A stretch of 64,000 nt of DNA from Elizabethkingia bruuniana. Its GTDB lineage: Bacteria > Bacteroidota > Bacteroidia > Flavobacteriales > Weeksellaceae. Shown one piece after another: positions 34,982 to 43,204 of this stretch. Numbering within the stretch: the first letter of the stretch is position 1; the number at the start of each line of letters is the position of its first letter. A program made the translations under genes and the position numbers. The notes beneath the pieces are model-generated. The model searched no databases. It worked only from the letters and a program-made list of their open reading frames with translations, and was not told the DNA's origin. The stretch spans positions 3,658,001 through 3,722,000 of the forward strand of contig NZ_CP014337.1 in assembly GCF_002024805.1 (NCBI RefSeq), in the 5' to 3' direction.

Positions 34982-35007
34982 AATAAATTAAGATTTGTTG
35001 TTTATAC

Positions 35008-35015
35008 CAAATATA
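35008..35015 (-). promoter_or_regulatory. -7 element (TATATTTG) for the 34238-34981 gene
   Basis: Minus-strand TAnnTTTG match 26 bp upstream of the ATG, marking a likely transcript covering three genes (to 32920). Confidence 0.45.
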
Positions 35016-35052
35016 TTAACTTATTATGAGTTATGGGTAAGTTGAAATAAAA

Positions 35053-35772
35053 TTAATGGCTCTCAGGAAAGATCTTTTGATAATAAGCATATAAAACAGC
35101 ATTCCAGAAAGGAAATGTTAATAGTATACCGACTCCGCATAATGCTGCTCCGATATAGCTTCCAAATACTGCCAGTAATAATGCTGTTAAGCAGCCAACA
35201 ATATTCTTTCCAACTGCCTGAAAACTTAACTTTAGCGATTCCTGAATATTCAGATTATTGAAAAACATCAAAGGCCCAACAAACAAAGTTAATAAGACCC
35301 AGACAGGAGCCAGAAACAAAGTCATTTTAGAGATGTAATAAATACCACCCCAGAATAAAGCGTAGCCAATATATTTGAAGAAACTACTTCCCTCAAAGCC
35401 AACAAATAAATCTCCAACAGAGATTTCTTCGGCTTTATCCATTTTCCGGTAAATATTAAAAAGTCCAAGGTTCAGAGGAAACAGAAGTGCTGTAATAACA
35501 ACAATCCAAAGTGTAACATATCTGAAGTTTTCGGAAGCAATAATTTCCATATACTTTTCCCTTGCAAGATCCTGATCCGTATTAAAGTATGCTGAAAGGT
35601 CATGTATCTGTTCCATTACACCATAATAACTGAATAGAAAGAACGTTAGTCCTAAATAAACGGCAAAATAACAGATAGAAAACAAAACCTGAAACATGAT
35701 TGTTTTACTCCAGTATTCAAAAGCTTTTCCGGGGATTTCAGAAAAGGAAATTACTTCTCGCGGCTGCATCAT
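35053..35772 (-). CDS. Polytopic membrane protein, paralogous to 34238-34981
   Basis: About 239 residues with around six TM helices. The pattern VGDLFVGFEGSSFFKYIGY and NIQESLKLSFQAVGKNIVG mirrors the adjacent paralogue, so a shared fold is likely. I start at the ATG at 35772 (or 35769, the next codon): the longer frame to 35796 would include a TAATTTTG promoter element at 35784-35791 and a palindrome. It is divergent from pabB. No function is known. Confidence 0.75.
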   Translation of the reverse strand: MMQPREVISFSEIPGKAFEYWSKTIMFQVLFSICYFAVYLGLTFFLFSYYGVMEQIHDLSAYFNTDQDLAREKYMEIIASENFRYVTLWIVVITALLFPLNLGLFNIYRKMDKAEEISVGDLFVGFEGSSFFKYIGYALFWGGIYYISKMTLFLAPVWVLLTLFVGPLMFFNNLNIQESLKLSFQAVGKNIVGCLTALLLAVFGSYIGAALCGVGILLTFPFWNAVLYAYYQKIFPESH

Positions 35773-35774
35773 TA

Positions 35775-35790
35775 AATTTTGCGCAAAATT
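35775..35790. promoter_or_regulatory. 16-bp perfect palindrome between divergent genes
   Basis: AATTTTGCGCAAAATT lies between the 35772 start and pabB and covers most of the minus-strand -7 element TAATTTTG (35791-35784). It may be an operator. Confidence 0.5.
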
Positions 35791-35805
35791 ACACATCTTC
35801 TTCCG

Positions 35806-35813
35806 TACTTTTG
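35806..35813 (+). promoter_or_regulatory. -7 element (TACTTTTG) for pabB
   Basis: TAnnTTTG match ending 4 bp before the pabB ATG at 35818, suggesting a very short leader. Confidence 0.4.
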
Positions 35814-35817
35814 CATC

Positions 35818-36798
35818 ATGAAAGCAATAAATACGAAAGAATTTTCCGAAATGGATAAACTTTCCGAAAAAGGAGAGCCTTTTATTTTTATTATTGATTT
35901 TTTAAAGCAAAATATTCTGCTTTTTACAGAGGATGAACTGAATAAAAATCCTGATATCTTGGTTCATTTTCAGAATTATAGAAACTATACTCCAGAAACT
36001 TCTCTAAACAAAAAAATACACATGCAGTCCTTTCCGGAAACTTTTGAATCCTATAAAAAAGGATTTGATCTTGTTATGGAAAATCTGCAATTAGGTAATT
36101 CTTACCTGATTAATTACACCAGGAAAACAAGAATAGAAACAAATCTTACCCTTCAAGATATTTTTAACCACTCCGAGGCTAAATATAAAATCTGTTATAA
36201 GAATAATTGGGTATTCTTCTCACCTGAAGTTTTTGTAAAAATTGAAAATCAGAGGATTTCAACATTTCCAATGAAAGGAACCATTGATGCTGACATTCCG
36301 GACGCAGAAAATATTCTGAAAAATGATCCGAAAGAAAAAGCAGAGCATTATACGGTTGTCGATTTACTTCGTAACGATCTGAGTATGGTGGCGGATAATG
36401 TAAAATTAGTTGATTTCCAAAGAATTGATTATCTTAAGACTCTGAAAAAGAATCTTTATACTATGAGCTCGGAAATTGAAGGAACTATAAAACCTTCTTT
36501 TCAGAACAAAATTGGTAGTATCATGCAAAAATTGCTTCCTGCAGGCTCTATTCTAGGAGCACCAAAAGAAAAAACACAGGAGGTAATATTAAAAAGCGAA
36601 AGCTACGACAGAGGATTTTATACTGGTGTGTGTGGCTATTTTGATGGTAAAGACTTGGATTCTGGTGTTATGATTCGTTTTATAGAAAATGAGAATAACC
36701 AGTTTTATTTTAAAAGTGGCGGCGGGATTACGCATCAGAGCGATGCTTCTGCAGAATATCAGGAAATGATTAACAAAATATATGTTCCGGTTTATTGA
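35818..36798 (+). CDS. pabB: Aminodeoxychorismate synthase component I
   Basis: The 326-residue chorismate-binding enzyme makes 4-amino-4-deoxychorismate for folate synthesis. Motifs present: PMKGTIDAD, VVDLLRNDLSMVA, LLPAGSILGAPKEKT, RGFYTGVCGYF and the C-terminal SGGGITHQSDA. It lacks the N-terminal half found in full-length anthranilate synthases, as short PabB proteins do. The next gene, a class IV aminotransferase (pabC-like), overlaps by 17 bp, supporting the PabB rather than isochorismate or anthranilate assignment. The glutaminase PabA is not in the window. Confidence 0.92.
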   Translation: MKAINTKEFSEMDKLSEKGEPFIFIIDFLKQNILLFTEDELNKNPDILVHFQNYRNYTPETSLNKKIHMQSFPETFESYKKGFDLVMENLQLGNSYLINYTRKTRIETNLTLQDIFNHSEAKYKICYKNNWVFFSPEVFVKIENQRISTFPMKGTIDADIPDAENILKNDPKEKAEHYTVVDLLRNDLSMVADNVKLVDFQRIDYLKTLKKNLYTMSSEIEGTIKPSFQNKIGSIMQKLLPAGSILGAPKEKTQEVILKSESYDRGFYTGVCGYFDGKDLDSGVMIRFIENENNQFYFKSGGGITHQSDASAEYQEMINKIYVPVY

Positions 36799-37402
36799 AA
36801 CTATACGCGTAGAGGATTCTCAAATATTCCTGACTGATCTTCATCAGGAAAGGATGGATCGTGTATTTTCCCATTATGGAAAAGAAAATCCTTACTTGCT
36901 TAAAGAGTATTTCCTGCAACAAAATCATGATGAACATGGCCTTTACAAATGGCGTATTGTATATGATCTTAATGGTAGTATACACTGTCAGATGATACCC
37001 TATGCTGTTGAGATTCATAATAATTTTGAGCTGATTAACGGAAATCATTTAGAGTATTCATTTAAGTATGAAAGCAGAGAGGAGATTAATAAATTAAAAG
37101 CTTCTGCAGATGCAGAAGCTGTAATATTTTATCAAAACGGAATGATAACCGATACCTCATATTCTAATCTTATTTTCAGAAAAGACAATGAGTGGTACAC
37201 TCCTGAAACTTTTTTACTTAATGGTGTTATGCGTCAGCATTTATTAAAATCTGGAAAGATAAAAACATTAGAAATAGGTTTAAAAAACATTAAAGAGTTT
37301 TCTCATTTCCAAATGATTAATGCTATGATTCCGTTCAACACTCAGGAATATCCTATTGCATTGATTCAGAATCTTTTTAGTATCAAAACTTTAGAAATTT
37401 AA
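36782..37402 (+). CDS. pabC: Class IV aminotransferase, probable aminodeoxychorismate lyase
   Basis: The 206-residue PLP enzyme of fold type IV begins MFRFIETIRVEDSQIF and contains the lysine region LYKWRIVYDLNG and the loop MITDTSYSNLIFRKD. It would release 4-aminobenzoate and pyruvate from aminodeoxychorismate. It is shorter than E. coli PabC (269 residues) but in line with flavobacterial homologues next to pabB. It overlaps pabB by 17 bp and menD, on the other strand, by 20 bp. A D-amino-acid or branched-chain transaminase role is unlikely in this context. Confidence 0.85.
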   Translation: MFRFIETIRVEDSQIFLTDLHQERMDRVFSHYGKENPYLLKEYFLQQNHDEHGLYKWRIVYDLNGSIHCQMIPYAVEIHNNFELINGNHLEYSFKYESREEINKLKASADAEAVIFYQNGMITDTSYSNLIFRKDNEWYTPETFLLNGVMRQHLLKSGKIKTLEIGLKNIKEFSHFQMINAMIPFNTQEYPIALIQNLFSIKTLEI

Positions 37403-39050
37403 AGTAGTCTTTCTGTACATCAGCATTATCTTCGCTTCTGGTATTAATCTCCAGAATTTTAGGCTGCACACTTGGCTTAAAGAAGTTTTCCAGCGATCTG
37501 TGAAATTCATCTTTTGTTTCGATCTGGAAGTAGTCGAACTTAAAGTGTTTTGCAAGATTAGAAGCATTCATTTTATGACTTGTCGCAATATATTCTCCTA
37601 TTGCGTTTGTGTCTCCCGGCCCTGGAATAATACGGAAAATATTACCTTCTCCGTTATTTACAATAATGATTCTTGTATATGGTGGAATATATTTGTTCCA
37701 AAGGCCATTGATATCATAGAAGAAGCTTAGGTCTCCGGTAATAAGAACAGCAGGATTATCATTCATCATGGCAAACCCCATAGTTGTAGAAGTACAGCCA
37801 TCTATTCCACTTGTTCCTCTGTTACAGTAAACTTCATGTTTTTCAGAGAAGTTAAATAGCAATGTATAACGAATTGCTGAACTGTTGGATACATGTACAC
37901 TATAGTTTTCCGGAATACTTTCTGCAAGGTCCCTAAATACCATGAAATCTGAGAAAGGCACTTGTTGTGAATACTCTTCATGTCTGGCGTCCTTTTTATC
38001 CCTTCTGGCATCCCATAGGTTATAATAAGCCTGAGGCTCCAGATTGACTTTCTTTACTAATTGGGTAAAAAATGCTTCATGATCTGAGTAAATCTTTTCT
38101 GTCAGCGCAAAATAAGTATCAGGCTGCCAATAAGGATCTACATGCCAATGATGTGCAGGATTGGCTTTTCTGAGGAAAAGTTTTACTTTTTTGGACACTA
38201 CGTTTTGCCCGACTGTAATCAATAAATCAGGAGCATATTTTTTAAAATCCTCTTCTGTAAAATCAAATATATAGCGGTCTATATGGTTGAAAAACTTGGA
38301 ATGGTACTGATTAGAAGTACTTTCTGTAAGTACAACCGCAGAATGGTTCTTTACCAACTGCTCTAGCAGTACATTAAGTTCCGGAGACGGATCCAATGTT
38401 CCCAATAGAATCAATATTCTTTTGCTTGTATTCCATTCAGCAATCACATTTGAAGGTATCTCGTATGTATTTTCCTGGATATGCTTTTCTATTTCCGGCA
38501 TTGGCATCAGCTCCGTTACCATTTCATACAATGGTTCCATAAGAGGAATATTGATATGTACAGGCCCCTGCTTCTCCAGACAAAGCTCAACAGCTTTTTT
38601 TACTGTTTCAAAATTGTATTCATCTGCATCTGTTTCCTGATCTTCTTTCATCTGGAAATCTCCGTATGAATGCTGATGGAAAAGATCCTTCTGGCGAATC
38701 GTCTGCCCATCGAAAATATCCACATAATTTTCCGGTCTGTCCGCGGTCAGAATCAATAATGGTATATTCTGATAAAATGCTTCTACAATTGCAGGATAAT
38801 AATTCGTTGCAGCAGATCCGCTGGTACATGAAACCGCTACCGGTTTGTGCATACTTTTAGCCATTCCCATGGCAACGAATGCCGCAGATCTTTCATCTAC
38901 AATACTGTAACAGTGGAAATCATCTTCAGAAAAATGAATGGTAATAGGCGCATTCCTGGAGCCCGGAGATAATACAATGTGATTAATCCCGTATTGCTTC
39001 AGGATATGTGCTAAAATCTGAATACTGCGTTTAGAGGAATACTGCTTCAT
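37383..39050 (-). CDS. menD: SEPHCHC synthase (menaquinone biosynthesis)
   Basis: MenD (555 residues) is a ThDP-dependent enzyme joining 2-oxoglutarate-derived semialdehyde to isochorismate. The N-terminal domain begins YSSKRSIQILAHILKQYGI, with the family motif LSPGSRNAPITIHF and the catalytic-Glu region DERSAAFVAMGMA. The ThDP site is GDLSFFYDINGLWNKY, in the C-terminal domain. Menaquinone is the respiratory quinone of Flavobacteriia. The 3-prime end overlaps pabC by 20 bp. Both convergent neighbours draw on chorismate. No other men gene is in the window. Confidence 0.95.
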   Translation of the reverse strand: MKQYSSKRSIQILAHILKQYGINHIVLSPGSRNAPITIHFSEDDFHCYSIVDERSAAFVAMGMAKSMHKPVAVSCTSGSAATNYYPAIVEAFYQNIPLLILTADRPENYVDIFDGQTIRQKDLFHQHSYGDFQMKEDQETDADEYNFETVKKAVELCLEKQGPVHINIPLMEPLYEMVTELMPMPEIEKHIQENTYEIPSNVIAEWNTSKRILILLGTLDPSPELNVLLEQLVKNHSAVVLTESTSNQYHSKFFNHIDRYIFDFTEEDFKKYAPDLLITVGQNVVSKKVKLFLRKANPAHHWHVDPYWQPDTYFALTEKIYSDHEAFFTQLVKKVNLEPQAYYNLWDARRDKKDARHEEYSQQVPFSDFMVFRDLAESIPENYSVHVSNSSAIRYTLLFNFSEKHEVYCNRGTSGIDGCTSTTMGFAMMNDNPAVLITGDLSFFYDINGLWNKYIPPYTRIIIVNNGEGNIFRIIPGPGDTNAIGEYIATSHKMNASNLAKHFKFDYFQIETKDEFHRSLENFFKPSVQPKILEINTRSEDNADVQKDYFKFLKF

Positions 39051-39086
39051 GAAATTAATTTGGATAAAAACCAGAATACAAAACTA

Positions 39087-39118
39087 AAGAAAAAGGCTTA
39101 GCCTTCAAAGCTTAAGCC
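39087..39118 (-). terminator. Terminator overlapping the GNAT gene stop
   Basis: Minus strand: GGCTTAAGC - TTTGAAG - GCTAAGCC followed by TTTTTCTTT. One bulged base. It includes the stop codon of the 39112 gene. Confidence 0.65.
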
Positions 39119-39624
39119 GTTAATACTTTTTCGAAAGCTTTACGGGCACTTTCACGGAAAACTACCTCTCCGCAATAAACATATCCTAATTTTTCAAGAA
39201 TGGCCAGCATTGCAAGATTATCAAAATTGGTATCTACCTTTATACTGTAAACATGTTTAGATCTGGCAAAGTCATCCAGGGTACCAAAGAATTTTTTTAC
39301 GATTCCTTTCCCTGCAGCCTTATCAGAAACAGCAACTCTATGAACAACCATAAAATCACCATTAGTAAGCCATTCTCCCTTTATATTTTCATAGGCTGGT
39401 TCGTCATTGAAAATTAAAGCAGCATAGGTAATAACTTCATCATTTAGTGTCAGAACATATCCCTGGCCTTTTGCAATATCATTTTCAACAGTCTGCAGAT
39501 TTGGATACCCATCCTGCCACTGATTGCTTCCGTCATTTTTTCTTCTTTCAATAGCCTGTTGAAGAATTTCCCAAATTATATGTTTGTCTTTATCTTCTGC
39601 CTGTCTGAATCTGATTTCTTCCAT
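39112..39624 (-). CDS. GNAT-family N-acetyltransferase
   Basis: The 170-residue protein has the GNAT acetyl-CoA core: VVHRVAVSDKAAGKGIVKKF (motif A, the Gln/Arg-x-x-Gly-x position appearing as DKAAGKG) and the later KVDTNFDNLAMLAILEKLGY (motif B-like). The N-terminus IRFRQAEDKDKHIIWEIL is typical. The acyl acceptor is unknown. A TATATTTG element lies 25 bp upstream, so the gene is probably transcribed alone, ending at an overlapping terminator. Confidence 0.85.
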   Translation of the reverse strand: MEEIRFRQAEDKDKHIIWEILQQAIERRKNDGSNQWQDGYPNLQTVENDIAKGQGYVLTLNDEVITYAALIFNDEPAYENIKGEWLTNGDFMVVHRVAVSDKAAGKGIVKKFFGTLDDFARSKHVYSIKVDTNFDNLAMLAILEKLGYVYCGEVVFRESARKAFEKVLTA

Positions 39625-39648
39625 TTTCTACATTAATGTCTGTGCTAA

Positions 39649-39656
39649 CAAATATA
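39649..39656 (-). promoter_or_regulatory. -7 element (TATATTTG) for the GNAT gene
   Basis: Minus-strand TAnnTTTG match, directly before the stop codon of the radical SAM gene. Confidence 0.45.
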
Positions 39657-40697
39657 CTAAAACAACCGGAGTTGCTGGTCTTTTGTGCCTGTAAAATTGC
39701 TTGTATCTAATACGATTCTTTCCCTTCCGGCAAAAAACTTTCTTTTTCCAAGTTTTACGGTATTATGAATCATTTCTGCAATATTTCCCTCTCCTTCATA
39801 TCGGTTGTAGAATCTTTTTTCACCCAGATTTCCACCCCGCATAGATCTTATAAGATTAAGCACCTTGTCTTTCCTATCAGGAAAATATGTTTCAATCCAT
39901 TTTACAAATACAGGCTCTACAGTATCATTAAGTCTTACTAGTGTATAACCAGCAGATAGTGCTCCTGCTTCAGAGGTCACTTTCATAATGTTGAGTATTT
40001 CATCACTATTCAGCCCCGGAATAATTGGTGCAACCATAATATGTACCGGAATACCGTTTTTAGTAAGCTCTTCTACGGCATGCAATTTATTTTTGGATGA
40101 AGATGTCCGTGGCTCCATTACCCTTCTTAAATCTTCATTAATCGTAGGAATACTCAAAGCCACAGAAACAAGGTTCTGTTCTGCTAAAGGTTTTAAAATA
40201 TCTATATCCCGAAGTACTAATGCATTCTTGGTAATAATATTAACAGGGTGTCTGTAATCCAGGAACAATTGCAATAGCTTTCTGGTAATCTCCAGCTTAC
40301 GTTCTACCGGCTGATAGCAATCTGTATTACCGGAAACTAAAATAGGCTTTGGCTGATAACCTCTTTTCTTAAAAAATTTCTCAAGTAACTCCGGAGCATT
40401 CTTCTTAAACATAATGCTTCTCTCAAAATCTACTCCTGCACTATACCCCCAATATTCATGTGTAGGTCTAGCGAAGCAGTAAGAACAGCCGTGCTCACAT
40501 CCCTGATAAGGATTTAGCGAATACTCCATAGGCAGATCAGGGCTTTTCACCTGATTGACCAAAGTTTTGGGGAAAACTTCTGTAAAGTCAGTTTTTCTTA
40601 GATCCAAATCTTCATCCTCAGAATCAAACGAATACCGATCGAATCTGTTATGTACATTCTGCTGAGCGCCTTGCCCTTTTACGGGATCTATAGCCAT
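39657..40697 (-). CDS. Radical SAM protein, PA0069/SplB-like family
   Basis: The 346-residue protein has the [4Fe-4S] motif C-x3-C-x2-C in GCEHGCSYCFARP (near residue 67) and the family segment VSGNTDCYQPVERKLEITRKLL. Further signatures are SIPTINEDLRRVMEPRTSSS and APIIPGLNSDEI. It resembles spore-photoproduct-lyase-like proteins of non-sporulating bacteria; no substrate is known. Residues after NFTGTKDQQLRLF end the protein normally. It precedes the GNAT gene by 32 bp on the same strand. Confidence 0.88.
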   Translation of the reverse strand: MAIDPVKGQGAQQNVHNRFDRYSFDSEDEDLDLRKTDFTEVFPKTLVNQVKSPDLPMEYSLNPYQGCEHGCSYCFARPTHEYWGYSAGVDFERSIMFKKNAPELLEKFFKKRGYQPKPILVSGNTDCYQPVERKLEITRKLLQLFLDYRHPVNIITKNALVLRDIDILKPLAEQNLVSVALSIPTINEDLRRVMEPRTSSSKNKLHAVEELTKNGIPVHIMVAPIIPGLNSDEILNIMKVTSEAGALSAGYTLVRLNDTVEPVFVKWIETYFPDRKDKVLNLIRSMRGGNLGEKRFYNRYEGEGNIAEMIHNTVKLGKRKFFAGRERIVLDTSNFTGTKDQQLRLF

Positions 40698-40775
40698 TAC
40701 TATTTTGTGTTTCTGTTTACGAATTTAGATCAAACTTTCTAAAAATATATTCAGTTGTCGCAGATAGTTTTCCAC

Positions 40776-40806
40776 AAAAAAAGCTTTAACCGATAGTTAA
40801 AGCTTT
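40776..40806 (-). terminator. Terminator of the small membrane-protein gene
   Basis: AAAGCTTTAAC - CGATA - GTTAAAGCTTT with T-run on the minus side (AAAAAA in plus), 29 bp past the stop. Confidence 0.75.
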
Positions 40807-40834
40807 CTGCTATAAATATAAATAAGTTTATTTA

Positions 40835-41023
40835 CTACAAATACGCATTAAGTTCCACACTATCAGCTTCATCATTCTTTTGCGAGTTACGATCTGTCAG
40901 ATAATCATAATAGTCATCGTGATCATGTTTTGAAACCAATTTACGTAGGCCAAAAACTCCTAATACTGTTACTAATCCAACAGCGCTCGCTAATAAAACT
41001 CCAATACTCTTGTTCATTTTCAT
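40835..41023 (-). CDS. Small single-pass membrane protein
   Basis: A 62-residue protein with one N-terminal TM helix (SIGVLLASAVGLVTVLGVFG), a basic cytoplasmic boundary (LRKLVSKHDHDDYYDYL) and a polar tail (SQKNDEADSVELNAYL). It resembles YtxH-like small envelope-stress proteins in layout only, without a family match that I can defend. Upstream AT-rich sequence has no clear promoter. It may be missed by length cut-offs but has its own terminator and codon use like its neighbours, so I take it as real. Confidence 0.7.
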   Translation of the reverse strand: MKMNKSIGVLLASAVGLVTVLGVFGLRKLVSKHDHDDYYDYLTDRNSQKNDEADSVELNAYL

Positions 41024-41120
41024 TGTAATTTAAGTGGTACAAATACTGCAAATAGTGTTCCTTTCGGAAAAAACTGTTTATTAATATTCTGTTAAATTAC
41101 GCATAAATGTTTATTTAAAC

Positions 41121-41147
41121 AAAAAAGAGCGGAAAATTCCGCTCTCT
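41121..41147 (-). terminator. Terminator of the nagB fusion gene
   Basis: AGAGCGGAA / TTCCGCTCT hairpin preceded in plus by AAAAAA (T-run on minus), 23 bp past the stop. Confidence 0.85.
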
Positions 41148-41169
41148 ATATCAATTCATTATCAGACAG

Positions 41170-43089
41170 TTAAAACTTGTATCGTACAAAAGCTTCAATT
41201 GCTTCATATTCAGCTAAACCTAAGTTGTTATACAACTGTGCTGTCTCACTCGTTCTGTCTTCAGCTCTTACCCAGAATTCACGGGCATCATCACCAGGGA
41301 AAACCGGTAAATCTTTCTGTGACTGGTGTTTGAATATTGCTAATCTTTTCTTATAAACTTCCTGTGGGGAAAGTGGTACTGCCATTTCGATCTCATGGAT
41401 CGGGAATTCATGCCATGCACCGCGGTACATCCATAACCAACAGTCTTTTGTCCACTCATCAGTTTCTTTTAGCCTTTTTAAAGCCTCTAAAATAATATCG
41501 AAACATACCTTATGAGTTCCGTGTGGATCTTCAAAATCTCCTGCTGCAAAAACCTGATGAGGCTTTACTTCTCTCAGTAGCTCAATTGTCTGCTGGATAT
41601 CATCTTCGTATGAGCTGCTTTTATCGAATTTTCTTCTGTCATAGAACGGAAGATCCTGAAAATGAATCTGGTCTTCATTCAACCCTACAAAACGAGCTCC
41701 GGCAATTGCTTCTCCTTTTCTGATCAGGAACTTAACTTTTCTTATAAATTCCGTATCCGTTTGATTTGGCTTTTTCTGGTCGAAAATCTCTACATTATCT
41801 TTGTAGATATTTTTTACTTTCTGATCGTCGAAGCCAACCAGTTTAGAGAAATCTTCAGCAAATTCTAAATATCTCAATACATCATCATCCCAAACAGCTG
41901 CATTTCCTGAAGTCTGGTATGCTACATGGACATTATGTCCCTGATCCGCCAGCTTTATGAAGGTTCCTCCCATAGAAATTACATCATCATCAGGATGCGG
42001 AGAGAATAACAATACATTTTTCTTTGCTGGATTTGCTCTTTCCGGTCTCTGAGAATCATCTACATTAGGTTTTCCACCTGGCCATCCGGTAATAGTATGT
42101 TGTAATTCGTTAAAGATCTTAATATTCATGTTATAAGCCGGACCTTTCTCGGTAATCAGCTTATCCATACCATGAGTATTATAATCGTCATCCGTAAGTT
42201 TAAGAATTGGTTTGCCTAATTTCTGAGACAACCATACAACAGCTTTTTTAGTAATTACATCATCCCACTCAATATCCTGAGCCAACCAAGGCTTATCAAA
42301 CCTTGTTAATAACGATGCAGCATCTTCATCAACGATAAACTCAACGTTCTGTGAAAGTTGCAGATAAGTTGCCGGAATATCAGAAGACACCTCTCCTTCA
42401 ACAGCTTTTTTAATAATCGGAGCTTTTTTCTTATTCCAAGCCATTAGAATAATCTCTCTGGCTTTGAATATAGACCCGACCCCCATTGTGATTGCTTTCT
42501 TCGGAACGTTTTCCTTTCCTCCGAAATCTCTGGATGCATCTTTACGTGTAAGATCGTCCAGTGTCACCATTCTTGTTCCTGAATTTGGCGCTGCTCCTGG
42601 CTCGTTAAAACCAATATGCCCGGTACGCCCGATCCCAAGAACCTGGATATCTAAACCTCCGAAAGCGTTGATCTTTTGCTCATATTCTTTACAGAACTCT
42701 GCTACCTCTTCTTCTTTAATACTACCATCAGGAATATGAATGTTCTCTTTTGGCACATCAACATGATTGAAAAGATTTTCATTCATGAAAGTTACATAAC
42801 TCTGAGGTTCGTTTGGCAGCATTGGATAATACTCGTCCAGATTGAAGGTAACAACGTTGTGAAAACTTAGTCCTTCCTCTTTATGAAGTCTTACCAATTC
42901 CTGATAAACCTTTATTGGTGTAACACCTGTCGCAAGGCCTAGCACCGCTTTTTCTCCTTTAGCTTGTTTATCTTTAATTAACTGTGCTATTCTGTTTGCA
43001 ACAGTCTTTGTAGCTTCCGTTTCTGAAGAATAGACCGTTACTGGAATTTTTTCAAATCTGGTCTCTTCTAATAGATTTAATCTTTGCAT
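41170..43089 (-). CDS. nagB: Glucosamine-6-phosphate deaminase fused to a PIG-L/LmbE-like deacetylase domain
   Basis: The 639-residue protein has an N-terminal NagB domain (about 1-265), with LGLATGVTPIKVYQ, TFNLDEYYPM, and GIGRTGHIGFNEPG. It would turn glucosamine-6-phosphate into fructose-6-phosphate and ammonia. The C-terminal half (about 350-600) is PIG-L/LmbE-like, with the zinc motif SPHPDDDVISMGG and later DPHGTHKV. The fusion occurs in Bacteroidota. The second domain could deacetylate an N-acetylglucosamine compound upstream in the same pathway. A promoter with both elements precedes it. Confidence 0.92.
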   Translation of the reverse strand: MQRLNLLEETRFEKIPVTVYSSETEATKTVANRIAQLIKDKQAKGEKAVLGLATGVTPIKVYQELVRLHKEEGLSFHNVVTFNLDEYYPMLPNEPQSYVTFMNENLFNHVDVPKENIHIPDGSIKEEEVAEFCKEYEQKINAFGGLDIQVLGIGRTGHIGFNEPGAAPNSGTRMVTLDDLTRKDASRDFGGKENVPKKAITMGVGSIFKAREIILMAWNKKKAPIIKKAVEGEVSSDIPATYLQLSQNVEFIVDEDAASLLTRFDKPWLAQDIEWDDVITKKAVVWLSQKLGKPILKLTDDDYNTHGMDKLITEKGPAYNMNIKIFNELQHTITGWPGGKPNVDDSQRPERANPAKKNVLLFSPHPDDDVISMGGTFIKLADQGHNVHVAYQTSGNAAVWDDDVLRYLEFAEDFSKLVGFDDQKVKNIYKDNVEIFDQKKPNQTDTEFIRKVKFLIRKGEAIAGARFVGLNEDQIHFQDLPFYDRRKFDKSSSYEDDIQQTIELLREVKPHQVFAAGDFEDPHGTHKVCFDIILEALKRLKETDEWTKDCWLWMYRGAWHEFPIHEIEMAVPLSPQEVYKKRLAIFKHQSQKDLPVFPGDDAREFWVRAEDRTSETAQLYNNLGLAEYEAIEAFVRYKF

Positions 43090-43105
43090 GTTTATTTTGT
43101 TTTTT

Positions 43106-43136
43106 CAAAAATACTGAATGTAAACTTGAAATCCAA
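43106..43136 (-). promoter_or_regulatory. Promoter of the nagB fusion gene
   Basis: Minus strand: TTG at 43136-43134, a 20-bp spacer, TATTTTTG at 43113-43106; ATG 16 bp later. Confidence 0.65.
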
Positions 43137-43138
43137 TC

Positions 43139-43168
43139 AAAAAGGGGCTGGTATATAGCCAAACCCCC
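43139..43168 (-). terminator. Probable terminator of the ECF/barrel operon
   Basis: Minus strand GGGGG..TGG - CTATATA - CCA.CCCC followed by TTTTTGATT; stem interrupted by unpaired bases, 37 bp past the 43205 stop. Confidence 0.5.
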
Positions 43169-43204
43169 ATCTGAATAAAAAAAGAAATTAAATTTAATAT
43201 TATG

